Source: Diphasiastrum complanatum (lineage: Eukaryota > Streptophyta > Lycopodiopsida > Lycopodiales > Lycopodiaceae). From it: a stretch of 64,000 nt of DNA. Each line of letters begins with the position of its first letter. The stretch's first letter is position 1. Positions 48,019 to 60,789 of the stretch are shown here, piece by piece. Position numbers and translations under genes: made by a program. The notes under the pieces were generated by a model. It worked only from the letters and a program-made list of their open reading frames with translations. It did no database searches and was not told where the DNA came from. The DNA is taken from contig CM055103.1 in assembly GCA_029204225.1 (NCBI GenBank), positions 4,707,256-4,771,255 of the forward strand, in the 5' to 3' direction.

Positions 48019-48668
<650 letters not shown>

Positions 48669-48969
48669 TATTCCCCACCTAAATAGGTGACGGTCCTATG
48701 GCACATGCATGTGCTTGATGTGGAAGAAGACTGGCTACATGTTTGTTGCTGATGATGGAGTGCATCAGGAAAAGCATAGATGAAGATTGCTTACGTAAAA
48801 CTTGAGGTTTATTCGATGATGAGCCTATTCTGAATCCTTCAAGAAGTGTTTGGGAAGGCTGGTGGTGACCAGAACTTGCGTAACGTGCTAGCATTGATGG
48901 GCGTAGCAAATGGTATCCCTTCCATTGTCTCTAAAGTCACTACCCCTTGCGATAGGATGCCGATAATGC

Positions 48970-50744
48970 GGTAAGGGCCTTCACTAGTGAACTTTAGCTT
49001 TCCTTTGATCGCCATCTCCTTCTTTGAGATCTTTCTTGTGAAGATGACTATTATGCCAAGCCTTGCGATGTGCTTTTTCTACAGCAAGAGCATGGACTAC
49101 TAACAAGCGTGTTTCGCACAACTTGTGTAGCACTTCATGGCAAAGGTGGAGCCATTTTGCATCATCCAATAGTTGCACTATGGCAATACGAAGATATGGA
49201 ATGAGAAATTCCACCGACATGATTGCATCTTGGCCATACATTAGGGGAGTTTTGAGCTCTAAAAAGACCCTTTAAAAATTCGTGCAAGATGTAGTTTATA
49301 TTATTAAAATATTATGACACTAATACTTTTGACTTGCCATAACTTTTTAATTGTAGCTCAAAAGTATGTCATCTAACATATCATTGGAAAGCCCTTGTCG
49401 AGCGCTTTCCAATGCACCAAACCCGCTAAATTCGAACTTACCACTAAAAAGTTATGCCATTTTTAGTGTGGAATCAAAATGTGGGCTCAAAAAGTTACGT
49501 TACGTAAATTTCAAATTTGAGTGTTTTGATTGGTCCATGTGTAAGAAAAAATTGAGAGAAAATATAAAAAAAACAAAGGGTCTTTTTTGGATTTAGATCT
49601 CCTGTAATGCACCATTCAGAATGGCATTTATTTGGTGTACCTTTGTATGCAGTTCTGAAACCCCATAGAGCAACATGTCGCTTGTGCTCCCAATCTAATA
49701 TGCTTGGTTCCACGGTCTTTGTCAAAATGCTACACAGAATCTTATTAGAAGATTTGGCTTGGCCATTGCTTCTTGGGTAATAAGGCATGCTGAAACAATG
49801 GATCACAAAGAACTCTTCTAGTAAGACTTTGATGGTCTTGTTGACAAAGTGAGTCCCTCAATCACTAACAATCTCCACCAGGCATCTGAAGCACACAATG
49901 ATATTCTCATAAACGAACTTCGCGATGGACCTAGCATCTACTATGTGCACTTCTTTAGCTTTAGCACATTTTGTGAAATAATCGGGAGCCACGATGATAT
50001 ATCAGACTTGCGTACTGTGAGCGGCTGGGTGAATAGGGCCGATATAATCAAGTCCCCATTTCTCAAATGGCGCTTGAGCCAATATAGGATGTAGTGGTTC
50101 ATAGTTCATCCTCATTGGTCTAAGTGCCCTCTGACATACATCACATTGCGCGGTATCTTTATCTGTTGTTGGCCACCAACAACCGGATTGTAGGATCTTG
50201 TACAAAGACCACTGCCAAGGCTTCTTGCTCAGTAATTGAATAATTGATTTCAGCATCGTTGAGTTGTCGACTGGTGAAGCGAATAGAAAAATTCTTCTTG
50301 TACTCGCTTGCTTTGGTCAAGAATGCTCCTATAGCATACTTTGATGCATTGATATGCATATGAAATTCAATTGTCCAATTGGGAGGCCATATTGGTGTAG
50401 ATGTAAGTGCTTCCTTCATCTTTTGGAATGCTCTCAAGGCTTCTTCCATCCAATGTGAATCAGTTGTCAACTTGTCGATAGAATGTGCCAAATCCACAAA
50501 GAATAGAATGAAGATCTGTAGTAATTGGCATGCCCCATAAAATATAAACTACATGGATCGTTCCAGGGGGTGGAAGATCCATGATAATACGTATCTTTGA
50601 TAGATTAGTGGCGATTCTGTGTCTAGATACAATATGGCCTAAGATAAGACCATGTGTCACCCAAAATTGGCATTTTTCTAGGTTTAGTGATATCTGAAAT
50701 TTGTGGCTTTGTGTAAGCACTTTGTCTAAGTGAGATAAGTGCTC
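48970..50744 (-). pseudogene. E4 pol: RT C-terminus, RNase H, integrase
   Basis: From right to left on the minus strand: RT end (KCQFWVTHGLILGHIVSRHR), RNase H (HINASKYAIGAFLTKASEYK, NYSITEQEALAVVF), integrase zinc-binding part (CDVCQRALRPMRMNYEPLHP), FEKWGLDYIGPIHPAAHS, PYYPRSNGQAKSSNKILCSI, ALWGFRTAYKGTPN, then after the MITE MYGQDAIMSVEFLIPYLRIA and HKLCETRLLVVHALAVEK. Frameshifts and stops are frequent. The paralogous E1 copy shows what the MITE replaced. Confidence 0.8.
49243..49625. mobile_element. MITE-like insertion in E4 integrase
   Basis: The left end GGGGAGTTTTGAGCTC then TAAAAAGACCCTTT is inverted at the right (AAAGGGTCTTTTTTGG... GATCTCCTG). It interrupts the integrase frame between RTAYKGTPN and MYGQDAI. 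The outermost bases are ATTA on the left and TAAT on the right, as at the 18950-27848 transposon, and the ends have a similar internal palindromic plan. No coding capacity. Confidence 0.6.
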
Positions 50745-50749
50745 ATTAT

Positions 50750-51861
50750 TGTTGGATTTATTCCCTCTACTCTCCTTAGATCCCATTTTAATATGCCTCC
50801 ATTCATGCTGCATATTTACTAACGTTGTCGCGTAGTCTACATATTTACATGCAAATTTGCACAGACGAAAAAAAGACGAAAGAATCGTGACATTGTGTTT
50901 TTACACACGTTATAGTGACAGGCAAAAAGGGGACACTATCTTACAGAATGCCAAAGGGGCCCTAAAAGCAAAGGCACCCTGTAAATCTAATCCTAAGGCC
51001 ACTCGTAAGAGTGACACACTTTTCGCATCATCATCACCAACGATCACTTCAGCACTGACTAATGTTGCACCCTTTTCACGCTCACCCCATGCAGCTGTGC
51101 TAACAAATTGGACAATGACTGCAGGCACTCATGATCTCTTACAAACAGCACATCCACTCTGTACTTTCTACATCTGCACACCTGTAATATTATGTATATA
51201 TATTGGATACCATTTGCGTATTCAGGTTAATGAGTGAATGAGTTGATGAATGAGACAAAGTAAATGCCTTGTGCATTGATTCTTGATTGTCAACAATAAG
51301 GTTTTATTCCTTTATAGATTGGATAAGCTTCATAGGGCACGCAGTTTCATCCGCTATTGTCTTGTGCTCTACCGCATTATTGACATGTATACATGATATA
51401 CTCAATCTGATACAGTTCTTTGTTCTATGTTCAAATCTATGTTAATATTGCTATGCTTATCTTTCATTCTGTCTAATCTTTCTAGTTGTTCTTTCTGGTA
51501 ATAGACGACTAACATTTTGTCTTGTCTGTCGCGAATCTATCGCGACTAATTATCAGTCGAGCACAATCTAACTTTTCGCGAATAATTCACGACATATAAT
51601 TTGTCTTGCTATTCGCGACTAACTATGCTTCTGGCGCTTCATTCATTTATTAATGGTTGGCTGTGTAATCTAGAATGACCGTGATTTCCATCACTAAAGT
51701 TCTGTTCATTCTGATAGGCGTAGTCATGCTTACGGAGAGAGTCATATAGCTCATTCCGCTGCACACGAACATTTTATGTTCGAGTTCGTTTCTCGTTCAT
51801 GTTTCATTTCTTGTTCGAGTTCATTTCTCATTCGTGTTCGTTCATCTCCCTCTCTCCAGCA
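50750..51861 (+). repeat. Copia 5' LTR (1112 bp)
   Basis: TGTTGGATTTATTCCC ... CTCTCTCCAGCA, directly followed by the PBS. It is about 600 bp longer than the 3' LTR. Confidence 0.9.
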
Positions 51862-51873
51862 TGGTATCAGAGC
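51862..51873 (+). other. Copia primer-binding site
   Basis: TGGTATCAGAGC, complementary to initiator tRNA-Met. Confidence 0.9.
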
Positions 51874-52018
51874 TATTTTCATAGCTTGATAAGCTCCCAC
51901 ATTACAAGACTCTACTAGCTGATAGAGTAATTGTTTTCTTGTTTTGTACTTTTCAATATCAGATTTTCATACTTAAGTCACTGATAGTTTCTCCTATCAC
52001 TCAGACTAACTCTTCCAC

Positions 52019-53146
52019 ATGGATTTTCGAGGAAAAGCCAATCCTATCATGGAAGGTCTATGTCGTGTGCTGCACACAAGGGGTATGGACGATGTGAGAG
52101 AACTCGACCTCTAGCAGGATACCCATCTAAACGCAGTTGGTGGCATTGTCCGTCACCACCGTAACGACATATTGGGGGCGCCTATGGACAGGATGGAAGA
52201 CCTGATGACATCGTACATGAACTCTACAAATATGACTCCCCCCCCCCCCGCTGCAATCCACAACCTTCAAAAACTGTGCCCATGCAGCTGGAGACCAAGA
52301 TATTGAGGATCGGCCTCCTCCTGACATCATTGATGGAGCCAATTACCATCTGTGGAAATTTAAGATGAAAACTGTACTAATGGCAAAAGAATTGTACGAT
52401 GTTGTTACAGGTGCAGAAGGGAAACCCGAAGCGGACGACACGACAATCGCCAGAGGGAAGCTGAAGGATGGAAAAGCTTTCGCGTTGATCATCCTCAACA
52501 TCACGGATACCTAGATCAGCCATGTATCCGAGGCTCAGACATCAAAAAAAGTCTGGGACATCTTGAGCACACTATACGAAGTGCGAGATTCCAAGCTACA
52601 TCTCAGGAAGAGATTTTACTCCCTCAAGATAACGAATGGTGATTCTCTGCAGAATCACATTAATCAATTCAAGAACCCGCTAAGACAAATGGCCGCTGTC
52701 GGATCTATCATAGACAATCAAGACGCAGTGATGCAACTGCTTACAAGCTTGCCAAGTTCTTACGACAACTGGGTGATGATCATCACGACTCATCTAGAAT
52801 TGACTCTTTCGAAAGTCATTACTATGTTGTTGCAGGAAGACACACGAAGGAACGAAGCCTCAAGTTCCTCAGCTGATCTACGCCTTGTACACCAACAAGA
52901 GCACGACAAAGCGGAAGAAGAAGAAAGGCCTGAAGCAATCAAAGCCAAACCAAAAACCAGCTTAGCACAAGGAACAATCGAATCCGCAGACAAAGAAGAA
53001 GCTGTTCTGCAGATACTGCAAACGAAACAACCACGAAATACAAGACTGCCGAATACTTCGAGCGAAGAACAACAACAAAGGGCAGTTGAATCAAGTGGCA
53101 AATGCAGCTACAGAAGCTTCATAGCCTATTCAAGAAGTGGATCATG
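52019..53146 (+). pseudogene. Copia gag
   Basis: Starts ATGGATTTTCGAGGAAAAGC. After an early stop and a C-rich indel (about 52239), recognisable gag includes DGANYHLWKFKMKTVLMAKE, KVWDILSTLYEVRDSKLHLR, LQNHINQFKNPLRQMAAVG and LLTSLPSSYDNWVMII. The zinc knuckle CRYCKRNNHEIQDC lies at about 53008-53050 in another frame. It is followed by a link to protease. Confidence 0.8.
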
Positions 53147-56085
53147 ATGCCTTCATGACCAACCATCAAGGAGCATCTGGCGACAGTTCTTGTTTCCTGG
53201 ATTTCAGAGCCACTCAGCACATGACTAGTCTCATTCGCTGTTTTGAGTCCTATACCCTTTACAGTACCCAGAAATTTGTTCACCTTGGCGACAATAGCAC
53301 ACAAGCTATTAAAGGTGAAGGCACTGTAAGATTATGCTTTGCAAATGATCAGTCTAAGCTACTCTCTAAAGTCCTTTATGTACCAAAGTTATCTACGAAT
53401 CTGCTCTCTGAAAGCAGAATCACAAATCTAGGACATGGAGTAGAGTTCGAATGTGATCAGTGTAAAGTAGTTGATAGCACAAGTAAGATCCTAGCACTCA
53501 AAAATAGGCATAAATTGAGTCATTGCTTTTCTGCCTCTAGTCAAGCTCTCAATACTTCAATTCATTCAAATAAAGGTTTACTTTGGCATTATAGACTTGG
53601 TCATTTAAATCATGCTGCTGTACAATGAATGTCTAGACAATCTATTGTTCTTGATCTCGACTATCCTCGCAAAAAGGTCGAGTTACCTGTCTGTCAAGAC
53701 TGTCTAGTTGGTAAACAGACTAGGAAACCGTTTAAGTCAAGCCATCAGCATGTTGCTAGAGGATTGCTAGATGTTGTACATTCATACCCGATGAAAAATT
53801 CGTCGCTGAAGGACGCCAAGAATTTTATAACCTTTATTGACAAATTCTCCAGAAGGACTATGGTGTATTTCATAAAGAAGAAATCAAAAGCCTTCACCTA
53901 CTTTAGAATCTTCAAGGAGCGTGCAGAAAAGGAGACTGGAAGGACGATCAAGGTCCTAAGGTCAGACAATGGTGGAGAATATATCTCTATCAAGTTTAAG
54001 GAGTACTACCAAAGCCAAGGCATTGAGCAGCACTTCATCACTCCTTACAATCCTTAGTCTAATGGCTTAGCTAAGAGGAAGAACCGTACTCTAGTTGAAT
54101 CTGCCAAATGTATGTTATCGCATGCATCATTTCCCAAGAGATTTTGGGCTGAAGCTCTCTCCACTACAGCTTATGTCAGATGTTCGACCAAGGCCCTCTC
54201 AGACAAGACACCCACGAGGTGTGGACAGGCTCTAAGCCTTCTTTGATGAACCTAAGAGTGTTTGAGTGCATTGCCTACGCGCAGATCCCAAAGGACACAA
54301 GGAAGAAATTGGACTTCCAAGGTCTCAAGACCATCCTGATTGGATATACTTCGTCTGATACACTTACAAGCTATACGATCATGATACCCAACAAATCTTG
54401 TATAGCCGGGATACAGTCTTTATCGAGGATCAGTTCGTCGACCTCAAAGGTAAGGATATTACTCAAGAAGAATCTTCATCACCTGTCGTTGACACGACAG
54501 TCCGAGCTTCTGGCTCATGCGTATGTATTGTCGACCCACTTCAAGACAGCAAATCAAACGAAGATGTTGCTGCTACCCAGCAACAAGTCCCAGGAGCAGA
54601 TGCAGGAACCGACGACAGTCGAAGAGGCACTTAGCCAACCAGACTTTGATCTCTGGAGAGAAGCCATGGACAGAGAGTATTCCTCTTTGATCAAGAATCA
54701 GACATGGTCATTAGTCGAAGCTCCTATTGGCTGCAATATCATTGATTGCAAATGGACCTTTAAGATCAAATACAATGCCAACGGAACAATTGATCAATGG
54801 AAGGCTAGACTGGTAGCACGAGGATTCACCCAGATCCTGAATGTCGACTACAGTGAGACTTTTAGTCCAGTCATCAAACATTCGTCGATCGGAATGCTCT
54901 TGTCTTATGCTGCAGCTGCCGACCTCGAAGTACATCAACTTGATGTACAAACAGCCTATCTGAATGGAGTTATACAAGAAGATATCTACATGATCCAGCC
55001 CAAAGGATATGTTTTGGAAGGCATGAAGAATCATGTCTGTAAACTCCACAAAGCATTGTACGGCTTGAAACAGTCTGTTAGGGCTTGGTTTCAGAGGATC
55101 AACACATTTCTCATTGAACAAGGATTCAAACCAAGCAATGCTGATTGCAACGTTTATTTGAAGTCAGTGCAACAATCCTTCATTATCATCACCTTGTACG
55201 TGGATGATACGTTGCTCTTCAGCAACAATACCAATATGGTTAAGGATTCGAAACAGATGCTATTCTCAGAATTCGACATGACTGATCTGGGCGAAGCTCA
55301 CTTTTGTCTAGGAATTCAAATCCACAGAGACAGAGCAAATTGATAGATTTACATCACTCAACAAAGGTATCTTCATAATATTCTTAATAGATACAATTCG
55401 ATGAATTGTAAATTAGCTCACTCACCAATGGATCCAGGCATGCATTTGTCAAAGGACCAATGTCCCTAGACCAAGCAGGAAGAGGAGCAGATGAGAGAGT
55501 ATGTGTATCGATCGATACTAGGATCTCTCATGTACGGAATGGTCTGTACAAGACCAGATATCTCTTTTGTTGTTAGTTCACTCAGCCAATACATGGCTAA
55601 TCCTGGCATTACCCATTGGAAGGCTCTTATTCGAGTCATGAGGTATATTCGAGCTACCATGGACCAGTGCATCTGCTATGGAGATGTTAGCAACGACAAT
55701 CTTCATTAGCTCAGTGGTTATTCTGATGCAAGTTGGGGAGGAGATGCAGACAATCATAAGTCCACACTGAAGCAGAATACATTGTTGCTTCTCAATCTAT
55801 TAAGGAAGCGTTTTGGTTGAGAAATTTGTTGTCAGACATCAATCTGTATCAGTACAGCCCTACATTTTGGTTTTGTGATAACCAAAGTTCTATTGCCTTA
55901 TCGGCCAACCGTAGATTTCATTCTAGGAGTAAGCACATTGAGATCAGATATCACTACATCAGGGGCAAGGTTTTCGACAGAGAGGTACATAGTGCAGAAC
56001 GCAGGACATGGTTGCAAACATCTTCACGAAAGCACTCAGTGTTAATGCACACAACAAATTTTGTGCATTGCTCAGTCTGAAGATC
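53137..56085 (+). pseudogene. Copia pol: protease, integrase, RT, RNase H
   Basis: Protease: FLDFRATQHMT, where the usual DSGA is DFRA. Pre-integrase: GLLWHYRLGHLNHA. Integrase: CQDCLVGKQTRKPF, FIDKFSRR, LRSDNGGEY, HFITPYNP followed by a TAG (54055-54057) where Gln is usual, then KRKNRTLVESAK. RT: WREAMDREYSSLIKNQTWSL, WKARLVARGFTQ, HQLDVQTAYLNGVI, LYVDD (YVDD at 55197-55208), LGIQIHRDR and a stop at 55343. RNase H: RSILGSLMYGMVCTRPDISF, SDASWGGD and FCDNQSSIALSANRRFHSRS. At least five frame breaks. The RT segment 54180-55343 is the longest intact frame (387 codons). Confidence 0.9.
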
Positions 56086-56105
56086 AAGGCATTCACGGAT
56101 CCAAA

Positions 56106-56115
56106 TTAAGGGGGG
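56106..56115 (+). other. Copia polypurine tract
   Basis: TTAAGGGGGG directly before the 3' LTR. Confidence 0.75.
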
Positions 56116-56626
56116 CGTTGGATTTATTCCCTCTACTCTCCTTAAATTCCATTTTAATCTGTCTCCATTCATGCTGCATATTTACATGCAAATTCGCACA
56201 GATGAAGAAAAGGTGAAATAATCGCGACACTGTATTTTTACACACGTTATGGTGACAGACGAAAAGGGGACACTATCTTACAGAATGTCAAAGGTGCCCT
56301 AAAGCAAAGGCACCCTGTAAATCTAATCCTAAGGCTACTCGTAAGAGTGACGCACTTTTCGCATCGTCATCACCAACGATCACTTCAGCACTAACTGACG
56401 TCGCACCCTTTTCACGCTCACCCCATGTAGTTGCGCTAATAGACCGTGATGTCCATCACTAGAGTTTTGTTCATTCTGATAGGCGTAGTCATTCTTACGG
56501 AGAGAGTCATATAGCTCGTTCCGCTGCACACGAACATTTTCTGTTCGAGTTTGTTTTTTGTTCGTGTTTCGTTTCTTATTCAAGTTCGTTTCTCGTTCGT
56601 GTTCGTTCATCTCCCTCTCTCCAACA
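56116..56626 (+). repeat. Copia 3' LTR (511 bp)
   Basis: CGTTGGATTTATTCCC ... CTCTCTCCAACA. It is collinear with the 5' LTR at both ends but lacks the middle part corresponding to about 51100-51670. Confidence 0.9.
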
Positions 56627-56631
56627 ATTAT

Positions 56632-56755
56632 TGTATCGTGCATGCAAAGGTCATCTAGGAAGATCTCAAAGAACTTCTGTAAATATTCTTTGAATGCCCT
56701 TTGCATGACATGCTGAAAAGCAGCTTCCATCCAGCTTTTGTCTTCAAGAGGCACA
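56632..56755 (-). pseudogene. E4 RT fragment right of the copia insertion
   Basis: The minus strand reads KSWMEAAFQHVMQRAFKEYL and QKFFEIFLDDLCMHDTI, joining the RT at 50744 across the copia element. The CAG codon in EYLQKF is informative: E1 has TAG at this place. Confidence 0.8.
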
Positions 56756-56844
56756 TGTTTTAATAATGTTTCTTTGTTGGAAATACCGAACTTCTTGCAT
56801 CATGAAGATGTCATGGGACAGGGTGTGGGGCACAAAGACTCTAG

Positions 56845-57387
56845 TTAATCTGAGAAAAAAGATAAGTTAGTCGTGTAACAATATGCAATAGTTCTACCAT
56901 TCTTGTTGTACAATACAAACCTGTTGATGGAGTGAAGGGCCAAAATAAACTCTCTCTCATGCGCTCTTCCAACATCCAAGAACGAGCATTCAACTCGCAC
57001 GTGTTTAGTCTTCATGGTAGGAAAAACTGCATAAGGGATTCCAACCAAAGCAATATGTAAGCAAAAATCGAATTTAAATGGACACTTGACTTCTTTGATT
57101 TTACTCATCCATGCCTTGACACGATGGTTGCCATCCCAGACCAAAAACTTTTTGTTCGACAAGTGTTGCCAATCACTGCTTCTCAAAACCTCCTCCTCGA
57201 ACTCGTTATTGACCTCTTGCCACATTGGACCCCACTCTTGGATATCTAAAGTGGAGAAAACCATTTCGGGCTCTCCTAATTTCTTCGCTGACACTAGGAA
57301 TGACCCAAGTTCCTTGATGTAGCCCATGGTTTCAAATTTCGCTTCCAAATCCGACACATTTTTTTTGTACCGTTCGAATAGCCTCAT
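56845..57387 (-). CDS. Hypothetical protein with ParB-like DGNHR motif
   Basis: Open frame of 180 codons beginning MRLFERYKKNVSDLEAKFET. It contains NEFEEEVLRSSDWQHLSNKK, then FLVWDGNHRVKAWMSKIKEV and a hydrophobic FDFCLHIALVGIPYAVFP. The DGNHR followed by AW is the signature seen in ParB/sulfiredoxin-fold proteins, and I recall similar open frames in mobile-element-rich non-flowering plant genomes. Upstream (57390-57720) there are further codon-like stretches in other frames (DGHVTALRATLIQPTETVNR, KDASETYRSASEPGHDKAHA), so more exons are likely. It may be the second gene of the element whose transposase lies at 60.8-63.6 kb, reading away from it. Confidence 0.5.
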   Translation of the reverse strand: MRLFERYKKNVSDLEAKFETMGYIKELGSFLVSAKKLGEPEMVFSTLDIQEWGPMWQEVNNEFEEEVLRSSDWQHLSNKKFLVWDGNHRVKAWMSKIKEVKCPFKFDFCLHIALVGIPYAVFPTMKTKHVRVECSFLDVGRAHEREFILALHSINRFVLYNKNGRTIAYCYTTNLSFFSD

Positions 57388-58310
57388 TCAAAATAAGGCG
57401 ACAAAGTGGGATAGGTGGCAGAGGAGTGTTGTTGCTAACACAAAAAGAACGTAAAACATCTTGTAAGACATACGTGTGTCACCTTGCCATAGGCACGCAA
57501 AGCATGTGCCTTGTCATGCCCAGGTTCACTTGCACTCCTATACGTTTCACTAGCATCCTTGTCCACTAGCAACCCTTTCTACCTCACTTGCATCATGCAA
57601 AAAAGGATCAGACTCGTTGACGGCCGAGAGTCTATTAACTGTTTCGGTAGGTTGAATTAGGGTCGCACGCAATGCTGTGACATGCCCATCCACTATTTCC
57701 TCGCTTACTTGCGAAGATGGGCAAGGCTCAAAGCAGGTCGATCACAAACTGTATCTCGACATTGACATGACTTGCAAACTAAATGAGCTTCCAATTTTAT
57801 GACCTGCCAATCAAACAATGGCTAATCAAATGCAAACAAACCAATTAAATCAATCAAAAAAATAATTTGTAGCCATAGACATGTCAAACAAATCATTTGC
57901 AACCAAAAAATGTAGGCTGACAGTGTAGTTTATATCAAATTACGTCATTAAACTTTGATCGAATAAGCACTTAAGAGTATCAAAAGAAATCAGAAGTACA
58001 GTTTTATAGTGCATAGGGAGCACTACAACTCATAATTTATTCTTATTCTAAAGACAAAATATTAGAGTAGATCTCGTAATCTGATAGCTGGAACAAAGGT
58101 CAATCTTTGAAAAATAGGTGCTTTGCCCAACTATCAAATGAATTGTCCATGTGAGGAATCCGATGGTGATTGTGAATACTTAGGTGGTTAGGGGCATGAT
58201 TTACTCATGTTTTTGTTAACGAACATGAACAATAGTATTGAACATGGGAGGAGTGTGTTGTTGTTTCTAAATTGCAGCTGCTCGATATTTCCCTACACAG
58301 GTGCTTGTTT
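57388..58310 (-). other. Probable upstream exons of the DGNHR gene, otherwise gene-free
   Basis: Minus-strand coding-like pieces occur at about 57410-57460, 57490-57560 and 57590-57700, broken by stops. The rest to 58310 is AT-rich without recognised features. Confidence 0.3.
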
Positions 58311-58407
58311 GTTTTTGTGCAATCAGGGAGGGTGAGGAGGATGGAGAAACATTGCGCCGGCGTAGATGATTTACCATCGTCCTCACCCTCCCTGATTGCA
58401 CAAAAAC
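58311..58407. repeat. Foldback hairpin 1
   Basis: 35-bp arms GTTTTTGTGCAATCAGGGAG... and their reverse complement, with about one mismatch, around the centre ATTGCGCCGGCGTAGATGAT. Confidence 0.9.
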
Positions 58408-59123
58408 ACTAATACGATTTGGACATTTTTTGAAAACAAAGTTTTCAAACATGATTTGTTGAACCAATAAGGTATACTGACGGGTACAAGCCAACATGAT
58501 TGAACTGAGATCTGAAAGGCCGGACTCTGGAAATAAATGACGCTTTCTGCCTCCATCGGATTTATCCTTTGGAATATTTAAAAACTAACTTCAGATCCAG
58601 AGACTTCAAAACCGAGAAAACAAAATAAACCAATGCTAAAGCTAATAGGAAGCAAAATAATAATAAAAGTAATATGGGAAAACATTCGTTATCTTAATCT
58701 GGACCATTCGTAAGAGCTATCTTTTAGTTCTCAAGAATGTGAGAGTTTAAGATCATAATATTACACATTTTCAGAATACGTAAAGCAAGAGGCTAAACGC
58801 TCGAAAACCTGAAAGATTAGCTTCCTTCTCGAACGACTGCCGAGACTTAATGCCAGCGCAGGTAGGTGTCCAAAAGCAAGAAATCGAGTTCAAGGTGCAG
58901 CTACGAGCAACACAAGCGTGCGTGCATGCAGAGTCTCGAGATGCACCAATCCGAACGTATTTTGAGGCAGGAATGGCCATCTTTGATTGCCATGTTTGCC
59001 ACTTCTATCAATTCTCTCAGCCAGATTCATGTTGCTGCCATTGACCAGTGATCTAACTTCGTTTGGAATTTGAATGCATAACCGTTGCATCAAAATGGCC
59101 AGTGTGACGTTCAAGTGTTTTTG

Positions 59124-59180
59124 AAAAAAAGAACTGGGGGACCATTTGCGCCGGCGCAGATGGTCCCCTAGCTCTTTTTT
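59124..59180. repeat. Foldback hairpin 2
   Basis: Arms AAAAAAAGAACTGGGGGACC and GGTCCCCTAGCTCTTTTTT around the core ATTTGCGCCGGCGCAGAT. Confidence 0.85.
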
Positions 59181-59208
59181 GCAACTTTTTTTTGGGGTAA
59201 GTAGAGAT

Positions 59209-59242
59209 GGGAAACAATCTGCGTTGGCGCAGATGGTTTCCC
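59209..59242. repeat. Foldback hairpin 3
   Basis: Arms GGGAAAC and GTTTCCC around AATCTGCGTTGGCGCAGATG, the same core with one strand mutated (GCGTTGGCGC). Confidence 0.8.
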
Positions 59243-60780
59243 GATCCTCAGTGTTGAACAAAAACGAGATGCACTCTAAAAACGAAATAAAACCAAAAAA
59301 ATTGGTATTTGATTATCTCCAAAACTTTCAATCCTAGAATGTCACGCTGGTCAATCCTTCAAATCCAAGAATGTGTGACGCTAATCTTAGAATGTCAATC
59401 CTTCAAATTCCAGGGACGATGGAGGTCCCTGATGATCACTGGGGTGAATGTTCATTGGTAGCAGGTCGTTGATCGCGATCGCAGGGGATGGAGGTCGCTG
59501 ATCGGAGGTGAAGGTCGACGGTCGTAGGCAGTCAAATGGTAGAGGGTCAATGTAAGGCATTTTTTTTAAGCCATTACAAATAGGGCCCAGGCTGTAGGTA
59601 ATAGGCTTCCGGCCCTTCGGGTATTTTTTATGCATATATTGCCTGTACAAGTCTTGGAACCTGATGCACAAGTCTATTTTAAAAGTCTTGGGACCTGGTG
59701 TACAAGATATTATTTGGACTCTTTGATCCGGCGTTTTTTGCTTTTGATAAGAAGGCGTGAAGGATTCTACTGCTCGAGGCAAACAAAGTACATCCTTGAC
59801 CCACCTTCCGCTTTTGGTGTTTTGTGTGACGATCCACTTAGTGTCCACTTTTTTTTTAGAGTGTCGGACAACTTATTTTTTTCCATTTGAGTTCGAATTG
59901 AAACATTTTTTTATTGTGACTTGTATTTAGCATCTCTTTTTATTGTTACTATAATACCACATGCAATCTTCCCATATGATCTCACAGGATCAAAACATAA
60001 GATGAGTTTAAGTAGTTATCATAAAATTGATCTTGAGCAAGATTTATGCATCCAACGTTCCCATTGAGATTTGGCCATAGTCAAATGCTAGTATGCAACC
60101 ACTTGTATGAATTAAAAAATCTCGTCTCAAAACCTGATCCGAATCCCAAAGTTATATTCGCAATGTGTGAATCTCAATTGTACAACATTCAAGCTACTCA
60201 TCTAGCAGCTCATGGAGTACATTTCATGTTGGAGCCATCTTCATTTCATCATGTTTGACGTTGATAGAAGAACATACATAAATGATGTAAATGTGGATTA
60301 ACTGGAGTCTAGTAGCAAATGAGACTGCAACTCGTAGACTCAACATGAATGGATTGCTATCGGGTGCTAACACTACTATCTAAGGACATGCTAGATATTT
60401 GAGTTTCCTTGCCAGTAGTCTTGATTCAAAATACAAAGATCAAAAGCATTATGCGTGTTAATTGTGAAAAAATGTAGGTTGGAAAAATGTGTGCTTGCTA
60501 TTGAAAAAATTGCTTCTTTTCCTCCAGAATATACAACTTCCAAGTAACAGTTGAGAGAAGTTGATCATGAGTCTTTTTTCGGTAAAGATTTTTTCTCTGG
60601 TGTTTGGCTTTTTCTCATTGTAGCCTTTGCGAGTAGAGTTTCAGTAAATTACGTGTCTAGTAGGAAAGATGGAGGCGACAATTGAGTTTCCCAATAATGC
60701 AATTGGACCTATCAAAGTACCTTTGCTGGATGAGAAATATGCTATCAACAAGGGATATCTAGAAAGGAGACTAGGGGATT
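59243..60780. other. Interval without assigned genes
   Basis: The minus frame 59848-59387 (153 codons) and plus frame 60046-60258 (ending FMLEPSSFHHV) have no domain I recognise. The second may be an N-terminal exon of the transposase that follows. Confidence 0.3.
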
Positions 60781-60789
60781 TGTATAAAT

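Larger units (their letters stand above)
50750..56626 (+). mobile_element. Ty1/copia element with two LTRs and perfect target duplication
   Basis: 5' LTR 50750-51861, PBS 51862-51873, gag and pol, polypurine tract about 56106-56115, 3' LTR 56116-56626. The target duplication ATTAT is exact (50745-50749 and 56627-56631). It split the RT gene of gypsy E4, which resumes on the other side. Several stops and frameshifts make it non-autonomous now. Confidence 0.9.

Noticed and set aside
59387-59848. 153-codon minus-strand frame
   Set aside because: No domain, no homologous neighbour, and composition like the flanking non-coding DNA.
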